Below, one piece after another: positions 8,351-16,298 of a stretch of 64,000 nucleotides of DNA. Location of the stretch: positions 930,001 through 994,000 of the forward strand of contig CAWJNF010000004.1 of the NCBI GenBank assembly GCA_963844235.1, read 5' to 3'. How positions within the stretch are numbered: the first letter of the stretch is position 1; every line of letters begins with the position of its first letter. A program made the translations under genes and the position numbers. The DNA comes from CAWJNF01 sp963844235 (GTDB lineage Bacteria > Actinomycetota > Thermoleophilia > Gaiellales > Gaiellaceae). The notes beneath the pieces were generated by a model. That model had not been told where the DNA came from, did not search any database, and saw only the letters and a program-made list of their open reading frames with translations.

Positions 8351-9505
8351 GTGGAGGGCATCTTCGATCGCGCTGACGAGCTCGTCGCCTCGTACGAGGC
8401 CGAGCTCGCGGGCGGCGTCCCGGAGGGGGCGGAGATCTTCGACGCGCACGTCCACTGCGGTCGGGACATCGACGGCCTCGAGAGCCCGCTCGAGGAGCTC
8501 ACGGCCTTCCTGCGCGGGTCCGGTGCGACGCGCGCGTTCTGCTTCTGCCTCGACGAGCCCGACCGCCATCCGGCCTTCCGAGCGGCCAACGACCGCACGC
8601 TCGACGCGGCCGCGCGCTCGGAGGGCCTGCTCATCCCCTTCGTGCGGCTCGACCTGACGACGGAGCCGCTCGGGGAGGCAGTGCGCTGCCTCGACCGTGG
8701 CGCCCGCGGCATCAAGCTGCACCCGCGATCGCAGAGCTTCCTGCTCAACGACGACCGGCTCGAGCCGATCTTCGCGCTGGCGGCCGAGCGGCGGGTGCCG
8801 ATCCTCATCCACGGCGGCCGCGGCCTGCCGCCGATCGCCGATGACCTCCTCCGTCTCGTCAAGCGCCACCCGGAGGGCCAGCTGATCATCGCTCACGGCG
8901 GGATCGCTGACCTCGCCGCGCTCGCCGCGCGCTTCGCGGAGCACCCGGGCGTCTACTTCGACACCTCGATCTGGGGTGCCGTCGACGTCCTCGACCTGTA
9001 CTGCCGAGTCTCTCCCGGACAGCTGCTGTACGCCTCCGACTACCCGTACGGCCGGCAGCCTCAGTCGCTCCTGCTCGACCTGCGCACCTCGCGCCTGGCC
9101 GGCTACTCGGAGGACGAGCTGCGCGGTGTGCTCGGCCGGAACGCGGCCCGGATCGCAGACGGCGAGCCGCAGCCTCCCCTTTCCCCTCCGAAACGCCCGA
9201 CCAGCACGCTCATGATGCCGATCCAGCTCGCGCGCATCCACACCTACCTGACACTCGCGACGACTCTGCTATGGACCCGGCAGCAGGACGTAATCGGCGC
9301 CGTGGGGCTCGCGCTGAACGCCACCGACGAGCGCGACGGCCATCCGGACTCGTGCGCACGCATCGCCGAGCTGCTCGTGGCCGCGCGGGACCTCTGGAAG
9401 CGTTCGGGCGAGATGGTCGACGACGACGAGCGGCTTCGTGCCAGCCGTCGCACCTTCCAGCTCATCCACCTCGCCGACATCGAGGCGCTCACCGCTCATG
9501 CCTGA
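8351..9505 (+). CDS. TIM-barrel amidohydrolase with C-terminal extension
   Basis: An amidohydrolase_2-type metal hydrolase or decarboxylase: FDAHVHCG (about 31-38) gives the HxH metal site, GIKLHPRSQSF and ILIHGGRG follow, then LIIAHGG, and ASDYPYG supplies the late Asp. The barrel ends near residue 280. About 100 further residues, helical and hydrophobic (HTYLTLATTLLWTRQQDVIG), form an extension not usual in this family. The GTG start is 42 bp after the flavoprotein, and the end overlaps the NTP-transferase gene by 8 bp, so it forms an operon with it. Confidence 0.75.
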   Translation: MEGIFDRADELVASYEAELAGGVPEGAEIFDAHVHCGRDIDGLESPLEELTAFLRGSGATRAFCFCLDEPDRHPAFRAANDRTLDAAARSEGLLIPFVRLDLTTEPLGEAVRCLDRGARGIKLHPRSQSFLLNDDRLEPIFALAAERRVPILIHGGRGLPPIADDLLRLVKRHPEGQLIIAHGGIADLAALAARFAEHPGVYFDTSIWGAVDVLDLYCRVSPGQLLYASDYPYGRQPQSLLLDLRTSRLAGYSEDELRGVLGRNAARIADGEPQPPLSPPKRPTSTLMMPIQLARIHTYLTLATTLLWTRQQDVIGAVGLALNATDERDGHPDSCARIAELLVAARDLWKRSGEMVDDDERLRASRRTFQLIHLADIEALTAHA

Positions 9506-10031
9506 CTTGGGCGTGGCGGGCGTCGTGCTCGCCGCGGGAGAGGCGACGCGGTTCGGCGGGCCGAAGCAGGCGCTCCTGCTGCCGCACGTCCTGCGGCGGG
9601 TAGCCGAGGCCGGGCTCGACGAGCTCGTCGTCGTGCTCGGCGCGCACGAGGTCGCGGTCGAAAGGGCCCGGGTCGTCCACTGCACCGACTGGAGGCAGGG
9701 GCCCGGAGCCTCGCTGGCAGCCGGACTGGCCGCGCTCGGGCCCGACGTGGAGGCCGCGGTCGTGTGCCTCGCCGACGGCCCGCTGCTCTCGCCGGAGGCG
9801 ATTCGCCGCGTCGTCTCCGCCTGGCAGGGCGGCGAAGGTGACGTCATCGCCGCGAGCTACCGCGGCGTCCGGGGCCACCCCGTCTGTCTCGCACGGAGCA
9901 CCTGGGAGCGAGTCCCGGCGGCCGGCGGGCGAGAGCTTGCCGCAGTCCTCGTCCCGTGCGACGACCTCGGGGCTCCGGACGACGTCGACACCCTCGCTGA
10001 CCTTCGCCGCGTGGAGGGTCTGCTCGGCTGA
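9498..10031 (+). CDS. MobA/MocA-like nucleotidyltransferase
   Basis: A 177-residue NTP-transferase of the molybdenum-cofactor nucleotidylyltransferase type. The nucleotide loop GVVLAAGEATRFGGPKQAL (about 7-25) carries the GxxxRxGxxK signature, and CLADGPLLSPE matches the metal-binding Asp strand. The enzyme would attach CMP or GMP to molybdopterin or activate a sugar-phosphate-like substrate. ATG 9498 overlaps the amidohydrolase stop. A molybdenum enzyme is not seen in the window. Confidence 0.75.
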   Translation: MPDLGVAGVVLAAGEATRFGGPKQALLLPHVLRRVAEAGLDELVVVLGAHEVAVERARVVHCTDWRQGPGASLAAGLAALGPDVEAAVVCLADGPLLSPEAIRRVVSAWQGGEGDVIAASYRGVRGHPVCLARSTWERVPAAGGRELAAVLVPCDDLGAPDDVDTLADLRRVEGLLG

Positions 10032-10059
10032 TCCGTTGGACCGGGCCGGCGTGCTCGGG

Positions 10060-10296
10060 CTACAGGTAGGCGGAACGCAATGCCGTGAGCTTCTCCTTGA
10101 GCTCGAACGGCATGGGCTCGTCGCAGCACTTGCGTACGTACCGTCGCAGCTCGTCCTCGAACCGATAGGCCCCCGCGCAATGCCCGCAGTTCGCGAGATG
10201 CGCCTCGGCCTCCATGCGCTCGGCCTCGGTGAGGCTGCGATCGACGTACGGCTGCAGGAGCTCTTCACACTTCGAACAGGCACACTCGCCGCTCAC
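10060..10296 (-). CDS. rsrA: Zinc-containing anti-sigma factor, mycothiol-system RsrA type
   Basis: A 78-residue ZAS protein. CACSKCEELL at the N-terminus and HLANCGHC (about 33-40) give the H-x3-C-x2-C zinc/redox motif; in the family, thiol oxidation releases the bound sigma factor. The gene lies 13 bp downstream of the sigma factor gene on the same strand, the conserved sigR-rsrA order. Start is GTG. The presence of this pair argues for a mycothiol-using actinobacterium, though thiol type is inferred. Confidence 0.88.
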   Translation of the reverse strand: MSGECACSKCEELLQPYVDRSLTEAERMEAEAHLANCGHCAGAYRFEDELRRYVRKCCDEPMPFELKEKLTALRSAYL

Positions 10297-10309
10297 GACG
10301 TCCCCCCTT

Positions 10310-10912
10310 TCATCGCGCTGAACCCACCGTCCTGTCCGCCAGCTCGTGCTTGAGCACCCGGCGCCCCCGATGCAGTCGCGACATCACCGTTCCGACCGGG
10401 ATGTCGAGGATCTGCGCCGCGTCTTTGTAGCTGAAATCCCCGATGTCGACGAGGACAAGGACGTCGCGGAAGTCGTGCGGCACGGAGGCGAGCGCCTCGA
10501 CGACACCGTCCTGCGACAGGCGCTCGACGATCTGCTCGTCCGCCTGGGTGACCCCCGTGTCCTCCAGCCTGTTGTAGAGGTAGTAGTCGCCTTCCTCGAT
10601 CGGCTCGAACGTCGGGCTGCGCTGCTCCCGGCGCCCGCGATCGATGTTGAGGTTGGTGAGGATCCGGAACAGCCAGGCCCTCAGGTTCGTGCCGTGCTGG
10701 AAGGAGCGCCAGCTCCGGAACGCCCGAGCGTACGTCTCCTGCACGAGATCCTCGGCCTCCTCGCGCGACGATACGAGGCGGCGGGCAACGCGGTACACCT
10801 GGTCCGCCAGCTCGAGCGCCTCCTCCTCGAAACGCACACGGTCGCGGGCCTCGCCGGCTATGCGCCGGGCATCGACCGGATCGGCCTCAGTCACGAGAGC
10901 GGACGCTACCAC
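10310..10912 (-). CDS. sigR: ECF RNA polymerase sigma factor, SigR/SigH type
   Basis: A 200-residue group 4 sigma factor. Region 2 (EEAEDLVQETYARAFRSWRS, then NLRAWLFRILTN) covers about 52-88. Region 4 (PHDFRDVLVLVDIGDFSYKD and the HTH IPVGTVMSRLHRGRRVLK) covers about 145-190. It directs RNA polymerase to thiol-oxidative stress genes in the family. A GGAAT-N18-GTT promoter lies 15 nt upstream, matching the SigR consensus, so it should transcribe its own operon with rsrA. GTG 10912 or GTG 10894 could be the start. Confidence 0.9.
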   Translation of the reverse strand: MVASALVTEADPVDARRIAGEARDRVRFEEEALELADQVYRVARRLVSSREEAEDLVQETYARAFRSWRSFQHGTNLRAWLFRILTNLNIDRGRREQRSPTFEPIEEGDYYLYNRLEDTGVTQADEQIVERLSQDGVVEALASVPHDFRDVLVLVDIGDFSYKDAAQILDIPVGTVMSRLHRGRRVLKHELADRTVGSAR

Positions 10913-10926
10913 CTACGTAGCGTCGA

Positions 10927-10952
10927 AACGGCCGGCGTGCCGGCACTATTCC
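10927..10952 (-). promoter_or_regulatory. SigR-type promoter of sigR-rsrA
   Basis: Reading the minus strand, GGAAT (10952-10948), an 18-nt spacer and GTT (10929-10927) match the SigR consensus exactly. The predicted transcript starts near 10920, only about 8 nt before GTG 10912. The spacer itself is a palindrome-rich GCCGGC run. Confidence 0.75.
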
Positions 10953-11938
10953 CGCGCCGTGCGCTGGAAGCCCGCCGCGGCGACCGCTGGCGACTCCTCG
11001 AGCCACGCCACTTGCGAGCGCGGTCTCGCGTCCACCGTCAGCTGGAAGACGTCCGGCCGGTTGTAGTGGCCGGCCGCGTCGAGCGTCCCGAACTCCTGCG
11101 CGATCCGGTCGAGATCCATGTCCCCGTAGACGATCGTCTCCTCGTCGCCGACCGGGCCCGCGACCCAGGAGCCGTCGGGCCCGATGATCCCCGAGCCGCC
11201 GGGCAGGAGCACGGACGCGTCGTCGCCGATCTGGCCGCCGCGAGCGGCCTCGAGCAGCTCCTCCGGCACCATGTCGGCCGTAAGGTAGCTCCCGGCGCAG
11301 ATCACGAAGCACCGCCCCTCGAAGGCGTAGTGGCGGCTCGCGAGATGGTGGATCTCAGGAGCCTCCGGCCAGACGGCGACGTGGATCTGCTCACCCTTGG
11401 CGTGCATCGCGAAGCGGGTCAGCGGCATCCAGTGCTCCCAGCAGATGAGCCCGCCGAGCCGACCGAGGTCCGTGTCGTAGACGTGCAGCGTGGACCCGTC
11501 ACCGGCCGCCCAGACGATCCGCTCCGCGTGCGTCGGTACGAGCTTGCGATGTACACCCAGGATCTCGCCGTCCGGCGAGATGGTGACGAGCGAGTTGTAG
11601 ATCGTGCCCCTCGAGCCCGGCTCCAGCTCGTTCACGCCCATGACGACGTAGACGCCGTTCTGTCTCGCCGCGCGGCAAAGCCGGTCGGTTGCCTCGCTCC
11701 CGACGAGGACGCTGTTCTCGAGCAGGCGCGCGTAGGCCTCCTTGCCGCGCGGATCCTCCCAGCCCGTGCCGCCGAACACCCACAGCGGGTAGCAGGGGAC
11801 CCACGTCTCGGGAAAGGCAACGAGTGCAGCGCCGGCGGCGGCGGCCTCGCCGATCAGCGCGACGCCCTTGTCGATCGTCGCATCCCGGTCGAGGAAGACC
11901 GGCGCATGCTGGACGGCGGCTGCGCGTACGACGCTCAT
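10946..11938 (-). CDS. Nitrilase / carbon-nitrogen hydrolase
   Basis: A 330-residue nitrilase-superfamily enzyme with a complete catalytic triad: Glu in VAFPETWVP (about 43), Lys in VHRKLVPTHAER (about 131) and Cys in GGLICWEHWMPL (about 165). The length and the CWEHWMPL block fit branch 1 nitrilases (nitrile to acid plus ammonia) better than amidases. It overlaps the upstream HMA-domain gene by 4 bp (ATGA). The 3' end overlaps the -35 of the sigR promoter, so the two units are packed tightly. Confidence 0.85.
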   Translation of the reverse strand: MSVVRAAAVQHAPVFLDRDATIDKGVALIGEAAAAGAALVAFPETWVPCYPLWVFGGTGWEDPRGKEAYARLLENSVLVGSEATDRLCRAARQNGVYVVMGVNELEPGSRGTIYNSLVTISPDGEILGVHRKLVPTHAERIVWAAGDGSTLHVYDTDLGRLGGLICWEHWMPLTRFAMHAKGEQIHVAVWPEAPEIHHLASRHYAFEGRCFVICAGSYLTADMVPEELLEAARGGQIGDDASVLLPGGSGIIGPDGSWVAGPVGDEETIVYGDMDLDRIAQEFGTLDAAGHYNRPDVFQLTVDARPRSQVAWLEESPAVAAAGFQRTARE

Positions 11939-12174
11939 GACTCCCCCTTCGAGACAGGGTCGACGGCCGCCGGACGGAAGCCGGCCCGCGCGAGCGCGGC
12001 GAGGATCGCGTCTCGCTCGACTCGCTCGTCGTCCCAGGTGAGCGAGAGCCGACCCATCAGGTTGGCGTTCGCCGACTCGATGCCGTCCAGGCCGCGCAGC
12101 GCGCCGCCGAGGCGCATGACGCAGCGCTCGCAGCGGATCCCGCCCACCTGAATGGTCTCGGACTGGATCGGCAC
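11935..12174 (-). CDS. Heavy-metal-associated (HMA) domain protein
   Basis: A 79-residue ferredoxin-fold HMA protein. VGGIRCERCVMRLGGALRGL carries CxxC (about 14-17), which binds Cu(I) or similar ions in the family. It is translationally coupled to the nitrilase (4-bp overlap), an unusual partner. The GTG start follows TAGTAT by 6 nt, i.e. a leaderless promoter back-to-back with that of the divergent YbaK gene. It may be a metallochaperone or a degenerate regulatory domain. Confidence 0.7.
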   Translation of the reverse strand: MPIQSETIQVGGIRCERCVMRLGGALRGLDGIESANANLMGRLSLTWDDERVERDAILAALARAGFRPAAVDPVSKGES

Positions 12175-12210
12175 GGCCTCATACTAGGTGCGAGTCGCTA
12201 TGTTCTCGCC

Positions 12211-12675
12211 GTGCATCCGACTGCCACGAGGACGCAGGAGCGGCTGAGAGAGCTCGGGCTCGACGTCCAGGTCGTCGAGCTCGACGAGTCGACGCGCACC
12301 GCGACGGACGCAGCGCGAGCGGTCGGCTGTGACGTCGCGCAGATCGTCAAGTCGCTCGTGCTCGTCGCGGCGGGTGAGCCGGTGCTCTGCCTCTGTGCGG
12401 GCGATCGGCGCGTCGACCTCGAGGCGATCGGCGGCGAGGCGCGCATGGCGACCGCGGCGGAAGCACGGGAGGCGACGGGCTACGCGGTCGGCGGCGTCCC
12501 CCCGGTCGGACACGACCGGGCCATGCCGACGATCGTCGACGCCTCGCTGCGGCGCTTCGGCGAGGTCTGGTGCGCCGCCGGAACGCCCCAGGCAGTGTTC
12601 CCGGTCGAGACCGAGCGGCTGCTCGCCGCGATCCCGGACGTGCGCGTCGCAGACGACGTGACCGTTCCCGCGTAG
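12211..12675 (+). CDS. YbaK/EbsC-family aminoacyl-tRNA deacylase
   Basis: A 154-residue YbaK/ProX-fold protein. AARAVGCDVAQIVKSLVLVA (about 30-49) carries the conserved Lys that handles mischarged aminoacyl-tRNA, and GYAVGGVPPVGH (about 90-101) is the family's loop. It would hydrolyse wrongly charged tRNAs in trans. The GTG start is 6 nt after TATGTT, giving a leaderless transcript from a divergent promoter shared with the HMA gene. Confidence 0.85.
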   Translation: MHPTATRTQERLRELGLDVQVVELDESTRTATDAARAVGCDVAQIVKSLVLVAAGEPVLCLCAGDRRVDLEAIGGEARMATAAEAREATGYAVGGVPPVGHDRAMPTIVDASLRRFGEVWCAAGTPQAVFPVETERLLAAIPDVRVADDVTVPA

Positions 12676-12696
12676 AGCGCCGAAGGAGAAGGTTTC

Positions 12697-12721
12697 GTGG
12701 GGGAGGTCATCCCTCCCCCAC
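12697..12721. terminator. Strong hairpin between convergent genes
   Basis: GTGGGGGAGG pairs perfectly with CCTCCCCCAC around TCATC, a 10-bp stem 22 nt after the YbaK stop. It lacks a clear T-run but could terminate transcription from both sides. A second stem (GGCCGGAGA, 12727-12735, with TCTCCGGCC, 12754-12762, then TTGTTGTG) and a GGGCCAC/GTGGCCC stem near 12779-12801 follow before the HtrA gene end. The whole 12676-12877 gap is therefore highly structured and has no ORF. Confidence 0.55.
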
Positions 12722-12877
12722 GCCCCGGCCGGAGACCCGGGCAGGCGGTTGGATCTCCGGCCTTGTTGTGCTTCCGGCGGGCCACGCTATGAGGTGGCCC
12801 GGTTTCTCTACCCCCCAGGGAGGAGCGGAGGGGAGGTGCGCGGAAGCTGGCCCCGGGGAGGCGGGGCCCTGGGCGGC

Positions 12878-14143
12878 TCAGCCTGTCGGCGTGGCCGGCT
12901 GGCGCCCAAGCTCGACCGTGATGGTCAGCGGGGTACCGTCGCGGTTGACCTCCAGTTCGATGGTGTCACCGGGCTTGTGGGAGAGGATCTCGTCACGGAG
13001 CTCTTCGAGGGTCGAGACATGCTGCCCGTCGACCTCCGTGACGACATCGCCGCCCAGGACGTAGGTCTCGCCGTTGAGGATCACCTGGTTGTCGCCGCCG
13101 CGCAGACCGGCCTCGTCCGCCGGGCTGCCGGGCTCGACGCGAGCGATGAGCACGCCGTCGTCGGTCGGCAGGCGGAAGCTCGCGGCGAGCTCGTCGCTGA
13201 TCTCCTGCATCGAGACGCCGAGGTAGGCGCGCTCGACCTTGCCGGTCTCCATGAGCTGCGAGGCGATGTCGCGCACGGTGTCGATGGGGACGGCAAAGCC
13301 GACGCCGACGTTGCCCTGAGCGATGTTGCCCGTCTCGATCTGCGAGTTGATGCCGATCACCTCGCCGCGTGCGTTGAGCAGGGGACCACCCGAGCTGCCG
13401 GGGTTGATCGCCGCGTCCGTCTGGACGACCTCGTCGATTTCGTACCGGTTCGGCGCGAGGATCTCGCGCTGGAGCGCGCTCACGATGCCCTTCGTGACAG
13501 TCCGGTCGAGCCCGAAGGGGTTGCCGATGGCGACGACGTCGTCTCCGACCTGAACGTCGTCCGAGCTGCCGAGCGGAAGCGGCGTGAGCGCCCGGGCCGG
13601 CAGGTCGACCTCGAGCAGCGCGATGTCGGTCGACGGGTCTACCCCGACGACCTGCGCCACGACCGGCTCGCGTCCGGAGAAGGTCACGTGCACCTCCTCG
13701 GCGCCCTCGACGACGTGGAAGTTCGTGAGGATGTGCCCCTCGGTGTCGATGACGAACCCGGAGCCGTTGCCGAGCGGCTGCGCCTCGTCCTGCGACGGCG
13801 CGGAGGGGTCGAACGGATCCACGCCGGTCGCGGCGGCAAGGGGCGTCACGCGAACCACGCCCGGAGCCGTGCGGCTGTAGATCTCGGCGACGGTCAAGCT
13901 GTCCTCCTCGGCTGCGAAGGACGCGGGCTCGCTCGTTGCCGCCTCGGCGGCCGGAGCGGTCTCGCGAATGACGGTGGTGCCGTGGTCGCCCAGGCCGGCG
14001 GCGAATCCGATCCCAACGGCGGCGCCGGCGCCGATCGCGCCCGCCGCGAGGAGCGGCGCTGCGCGGGAGACGGTGGACCGCACCCTTCCGGGCCGCCCGC
14101 TGCCGCCGTTTCCTTCGACCTGCGCGCGGTCGCTCACCTGCAT
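12878..14143 (-). CDS. HtrA/DegQ-like serine protease with PDZ domain
   Basis: A 421-residue envelope protease. One N-terminal membrane segment (APLLAAGAIGAGAAVGIGFA, about 29-48) anchors it. The trypsin-like domain shows His in TNFHVVEG, Asp in STDIALLEV and Ser in NPGSSGGPLL. A PDZ domain (YLGVSMQEI, then VEPGSPADEAGL) ends the protein. It degrades or refolds damaged exported proteins. TATAAC lies 7 nt before the ATG, so the mRNA is probably leaderless. Confidence 0.92.
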   Translation of the reverse strand: MQVSDRAQVEGNGGSGRPGRVRSTVSRAAPLLAAGAIGAGAAVGIGFAAGLGDHGTTVIRETAPAAEAATSEPASFAAEEDSLTVAEIYSRTAPGVVRVTPLAAATGVDPFDPSAPSQDEAQPLGNGSGFVIDTEGHILTNFHVVEGAEEVHVTFSGREPVVAQVVGVDPSTDIALLEVDLPARALTPLPLGSSDDVQVGDDVVAIGNPFGLDRTVTKGIVSALQREILAPNRYEIDEVVQTDAAINPGSSGGPLLNARGEVIGINSQIETGNIAQGNVGVGFAVPIDTVRDIASQLMETGKVERAYLGVSMQEISDELAASFRLPTDDGVLIARVEPGSPADEAGLRGGDNQVILNGETYVLGGDVVTEVDGQHVSTLEELRDEILSHKPGDTIELEVNRDGTPLTITVELGRQPATPTG

Positions 14144-14280
14144 GCCATCGGTTATAGCGCCGTGCTCTTAACCGCCGGTTTCGGCGCATTAAGCCTGCGT
14201 GAAGCCTCGTTTAAGGAGTGTTCGGGCCTGAAGGCGCGCAGCCGTCCGGCGCGGCCGCTGAGCTGCGCCGGGACGTGCGA

Positions 14281-14874
14281 CTAGGCGAGCGAGAGAGTGT
14301 TGACGCGTGGGGGATGAGAGGTCTCGTACGCGTCGATCTCGGCCTCGTGCTGGAGCGAGAGACCGATGTCGTCGAGCCCGTTGAGCAGCCGGTGGCGTGT
14401 GCCCGGATCGAACGGGAAGGCGAACACCTCGCTTGCGGCCGTGATCGTCTGCTGCTCGAGGTCGACGGTCATCTCCGTGCCCTGCTCCCGGTCGACGAGA
14501 TCCATGAGCGTCTGCACGTCCCTCGCGGGAAGGACGACGGGGACAAGTCCCGTCTTGACGCAGTTCGAGACGAAGATATCCGCGAACGACGAGGCGACAA
14601 TGACCTCGTAGCCGGATTCCTGAAGCGCCCAGGGCGCATGCTCGCGCGAGGAGCCGCAGCCGAAGTTCCGCCCGGCGAGCAGGATCTTTGCGCCCGCGTA
14701 GGCCGGGTTGTTGAGCTCGAAGTCCGGGTCCTTGCGCCAGTCGAAGAAGAGCCCGTCGGCCCAGCCCGTGCGCTCGATGCGCTTCAGGAACTGCTTCGGG
14801 ATGATCTGGTCCGTGTCGACGTCGGGGCGCTCGAGGACAGCAACCCGACCCGTGGCGCGGACGAACGGCTTCAT
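14281..14874 (-). CDS. leuD: 3-isopropylmalate dehydratase small subunit
   Basis: A 197-residue swivel subunit of isopropylmalate isomerase, which converts 2- to 3-isopropylmalate in leucine synthesis together with LeuC. DTDQIIPKQFLKR (about 20-32), GRNFGCGSSREHAPWAL (about 68-84) and the C-terminal RHRLLNGLDDIGLSL are diagnostic. The ATG start overlaps the leuC stop (ATGA). A longer open frame upstream in this register is only a shadow of leuC. Confidence 0.95.
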   Translation of the reverse strand: MKPFVRATGRVAVLERPDVDTDQIIPKQFLKRIERTGWADGLFFDWRKDPDFELNNPAYAGAKILLAGRNFGCGSSREHAPWALQESGYEVIVASSFADIFVSNCVKTGLVPVVLPARDVQTLMDLVDREQGTEMTVDLEQQTITAASEVFAFPFDPGTRHRLLNGLDDIGLSLQHEAEIDAYETSHPPRVNTLSLA

Positions 14875-16286
14875 GCGACCGGCTCCAGCGCGCGATCGAG
14901 GTCGCGGGCATCGACGAAGTGGCCCGCGATCGCGGCCGCGGCCGCCATCTCCGGGCTGACGAGGTGTGTGCGGCCGCCTCTGCCCTGTCGTCCTTCGAAG
15001 TTGCGGTTCGAGGTCGATGCGCAGCGCTCGCCGGGGCTGAGGATGTCGGGGTTCATCCCGAGGCACATCGAGCAGCCCGCCTCGCGCCACTCGAAGCCGG
15101 CGTCCTTGAAGATCCGGTCGAGCCCCTCCGCCTCGGCCTCGCGCTTCACGCCCACCGAGCCCGGGACGACCATCGCCCGCACGTCGGGGTTGACGCGCCG
15201 GCCGGCGACGACACCGGCCGCCGCGCGCAGGTCCTCGATTCTCGAGTTCGTGCACGACCCGACGAAGACGCGATCGATACGGATGTCTTCGATCGAGGTT
15301 CCCGGCTCGAGCCCCATGTAGACGAGCGCGCGCTCGACGGACGAGCGGTCGTCCGGGTCGGCGATGTCCGCCGGATCGGGCACCCGGCCGGTCACGGGGA
15401 CGACCATGCTCGGGTTCGTCCCCCACGTCACCTGCGGGACGATCGCCGCGACATCGACCTCGACCTCGCGGTCGAAGGTCGAGTCGTCGTCCGAGCGCAG
15501 CGCCCGCCACCGCTCGAGGGCCTGCTCCCAGGCTGCACCCTTGGGCGCGCCCGGACGCCCTTCCACGTACGCGAAGGTCGTGTCGTCGGGCGCCACCATG
15601 CCGGCGCGGGCTCCGCCCTCGATCGACATGTTGCAGACGGTCATCCGGCTCTCCATGGACAGCGCACGGATCGCGTCTCCCGCGTACTCGATGACGTGGC
15701 CGGCGCCGCCGCCCACGCCGATCCCGCCGATCGCCGCGAGGATCATGTCCTTGGCGGTGACGCCCGGCGCCCGCGTACCGTCGAACGTGATCCGCATCGA
15801 CATCGGCTTGCGCTGCTGCAGGCACTGGGTCGCCAGCACGTGCTCGACCTCGGACGTGCCGATGCCGAAGGCAAGCGCACCGAAGGCCCCATGGGTCGAG
15901 GTATGGGAGTCGCCGCAGACGATCGTCATGCCGGGCTGCGTGACGCCGAGCTCGGGACCGATCACGTGGACGATGCCCTCGCGCCCGGAGCCGGTCGCGT
16001 AGAGCGGTACGCCGAACTCCTCGCAGTTGCGACGCAGGGCGTCGAGCTGGGCCTTCGCCAAGGGGTCGGTCACCGGCCCGCCGTCGGTCGGGACGTTGTG
16101 GTCCATCGTCGCGACGGTGAGGTCGGGCCGGCGCACCGTGCGTCCGGCAATGCGCAGGCCGTCGAAGGCCTGCGCGGACGTCACCTCGTGGACGAGATGC
16201 AGGTCGATGAAGACGAGCTCCGGCTCACCGGGCTCCGCCCAGACGACGTGCTCCTCCCAGACGCGGTCGAAGAGGGTCTTCGCCAT
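14871..16286 (-). CDS. leuC: 3-isopropylmalate dehydratase large subunit
   Basis: A 471-residue aconitase-type [4Fe-4S] subunit. Cluster ligands are visible as FVGSCTNSRIEDL (about 345) and CSMCLGMNPD (about 405-414). ATMDHNVPTD and CGDSHTSTHGAFGAL are catalytic-loop motifs. It works with LeuD in leucine biosynthesis. leuC follows the DehI-like gene by 12 bp and a holin-like gene upstream, so the operon order is holin-like, dehI-like, leuC, leuD. No leucine attenuator was recognised upstream. Confidence 0.95.
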   Translation of the reverse strand: MAKTLFDRVWEEHVVWAEPGEPELVFIDLHLVHEVTSAQAFDGLRIAGRTVRRPDLTVATMDHNVPTDGGPVTDPLAKAQLDALRRNCEEFGVPLYATGSGREGIVHVIGPELGVTQPGMTIVCGDSHTSTHGAFGALAFGIGTSEVEHVLATQCLQQRKPMSMRITFDGTRAPGVTAKDMILAAIGGIGVGGGAGHVIEYAGDAIRALSMESRMTVCNMSIEGGARAGMVAPDDTTFAYVEGRPGAPKGAAWEQALERWRALRSDDDSTFDREVEVDVAAIVPQVTWGTNPSMVVPVTGRVPDPADIADPDDRSSVERALVYMGLEPGTSIEDIRIDRVFVGSCTNSRIEDLRAAAGVVAGRRVNPDVRAMVVPGSVGVKREAEAEGLDRIFKDAGFEWREAGCSMCLGMNPDILSPGERCASTSNRNFEGRQGRGGRTHLVSPEMAAAAAIAGHFVDARDLDRALEPVA

Positions 16287-16298
16287 CGTGTATGCAAT

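Noticed and set aside
7112..9241. 709-codon minus-strand ORF
   Set aside because: Antisense shadow of the FAD oxidoreductase and amidohydrolase genes; no protein-like motifs.
12770..12850. Possible SRP RNA or known riboswitch in the structured gap
   Set aside because: The conserved SRP apical motif and known riboswitch cores were not found.
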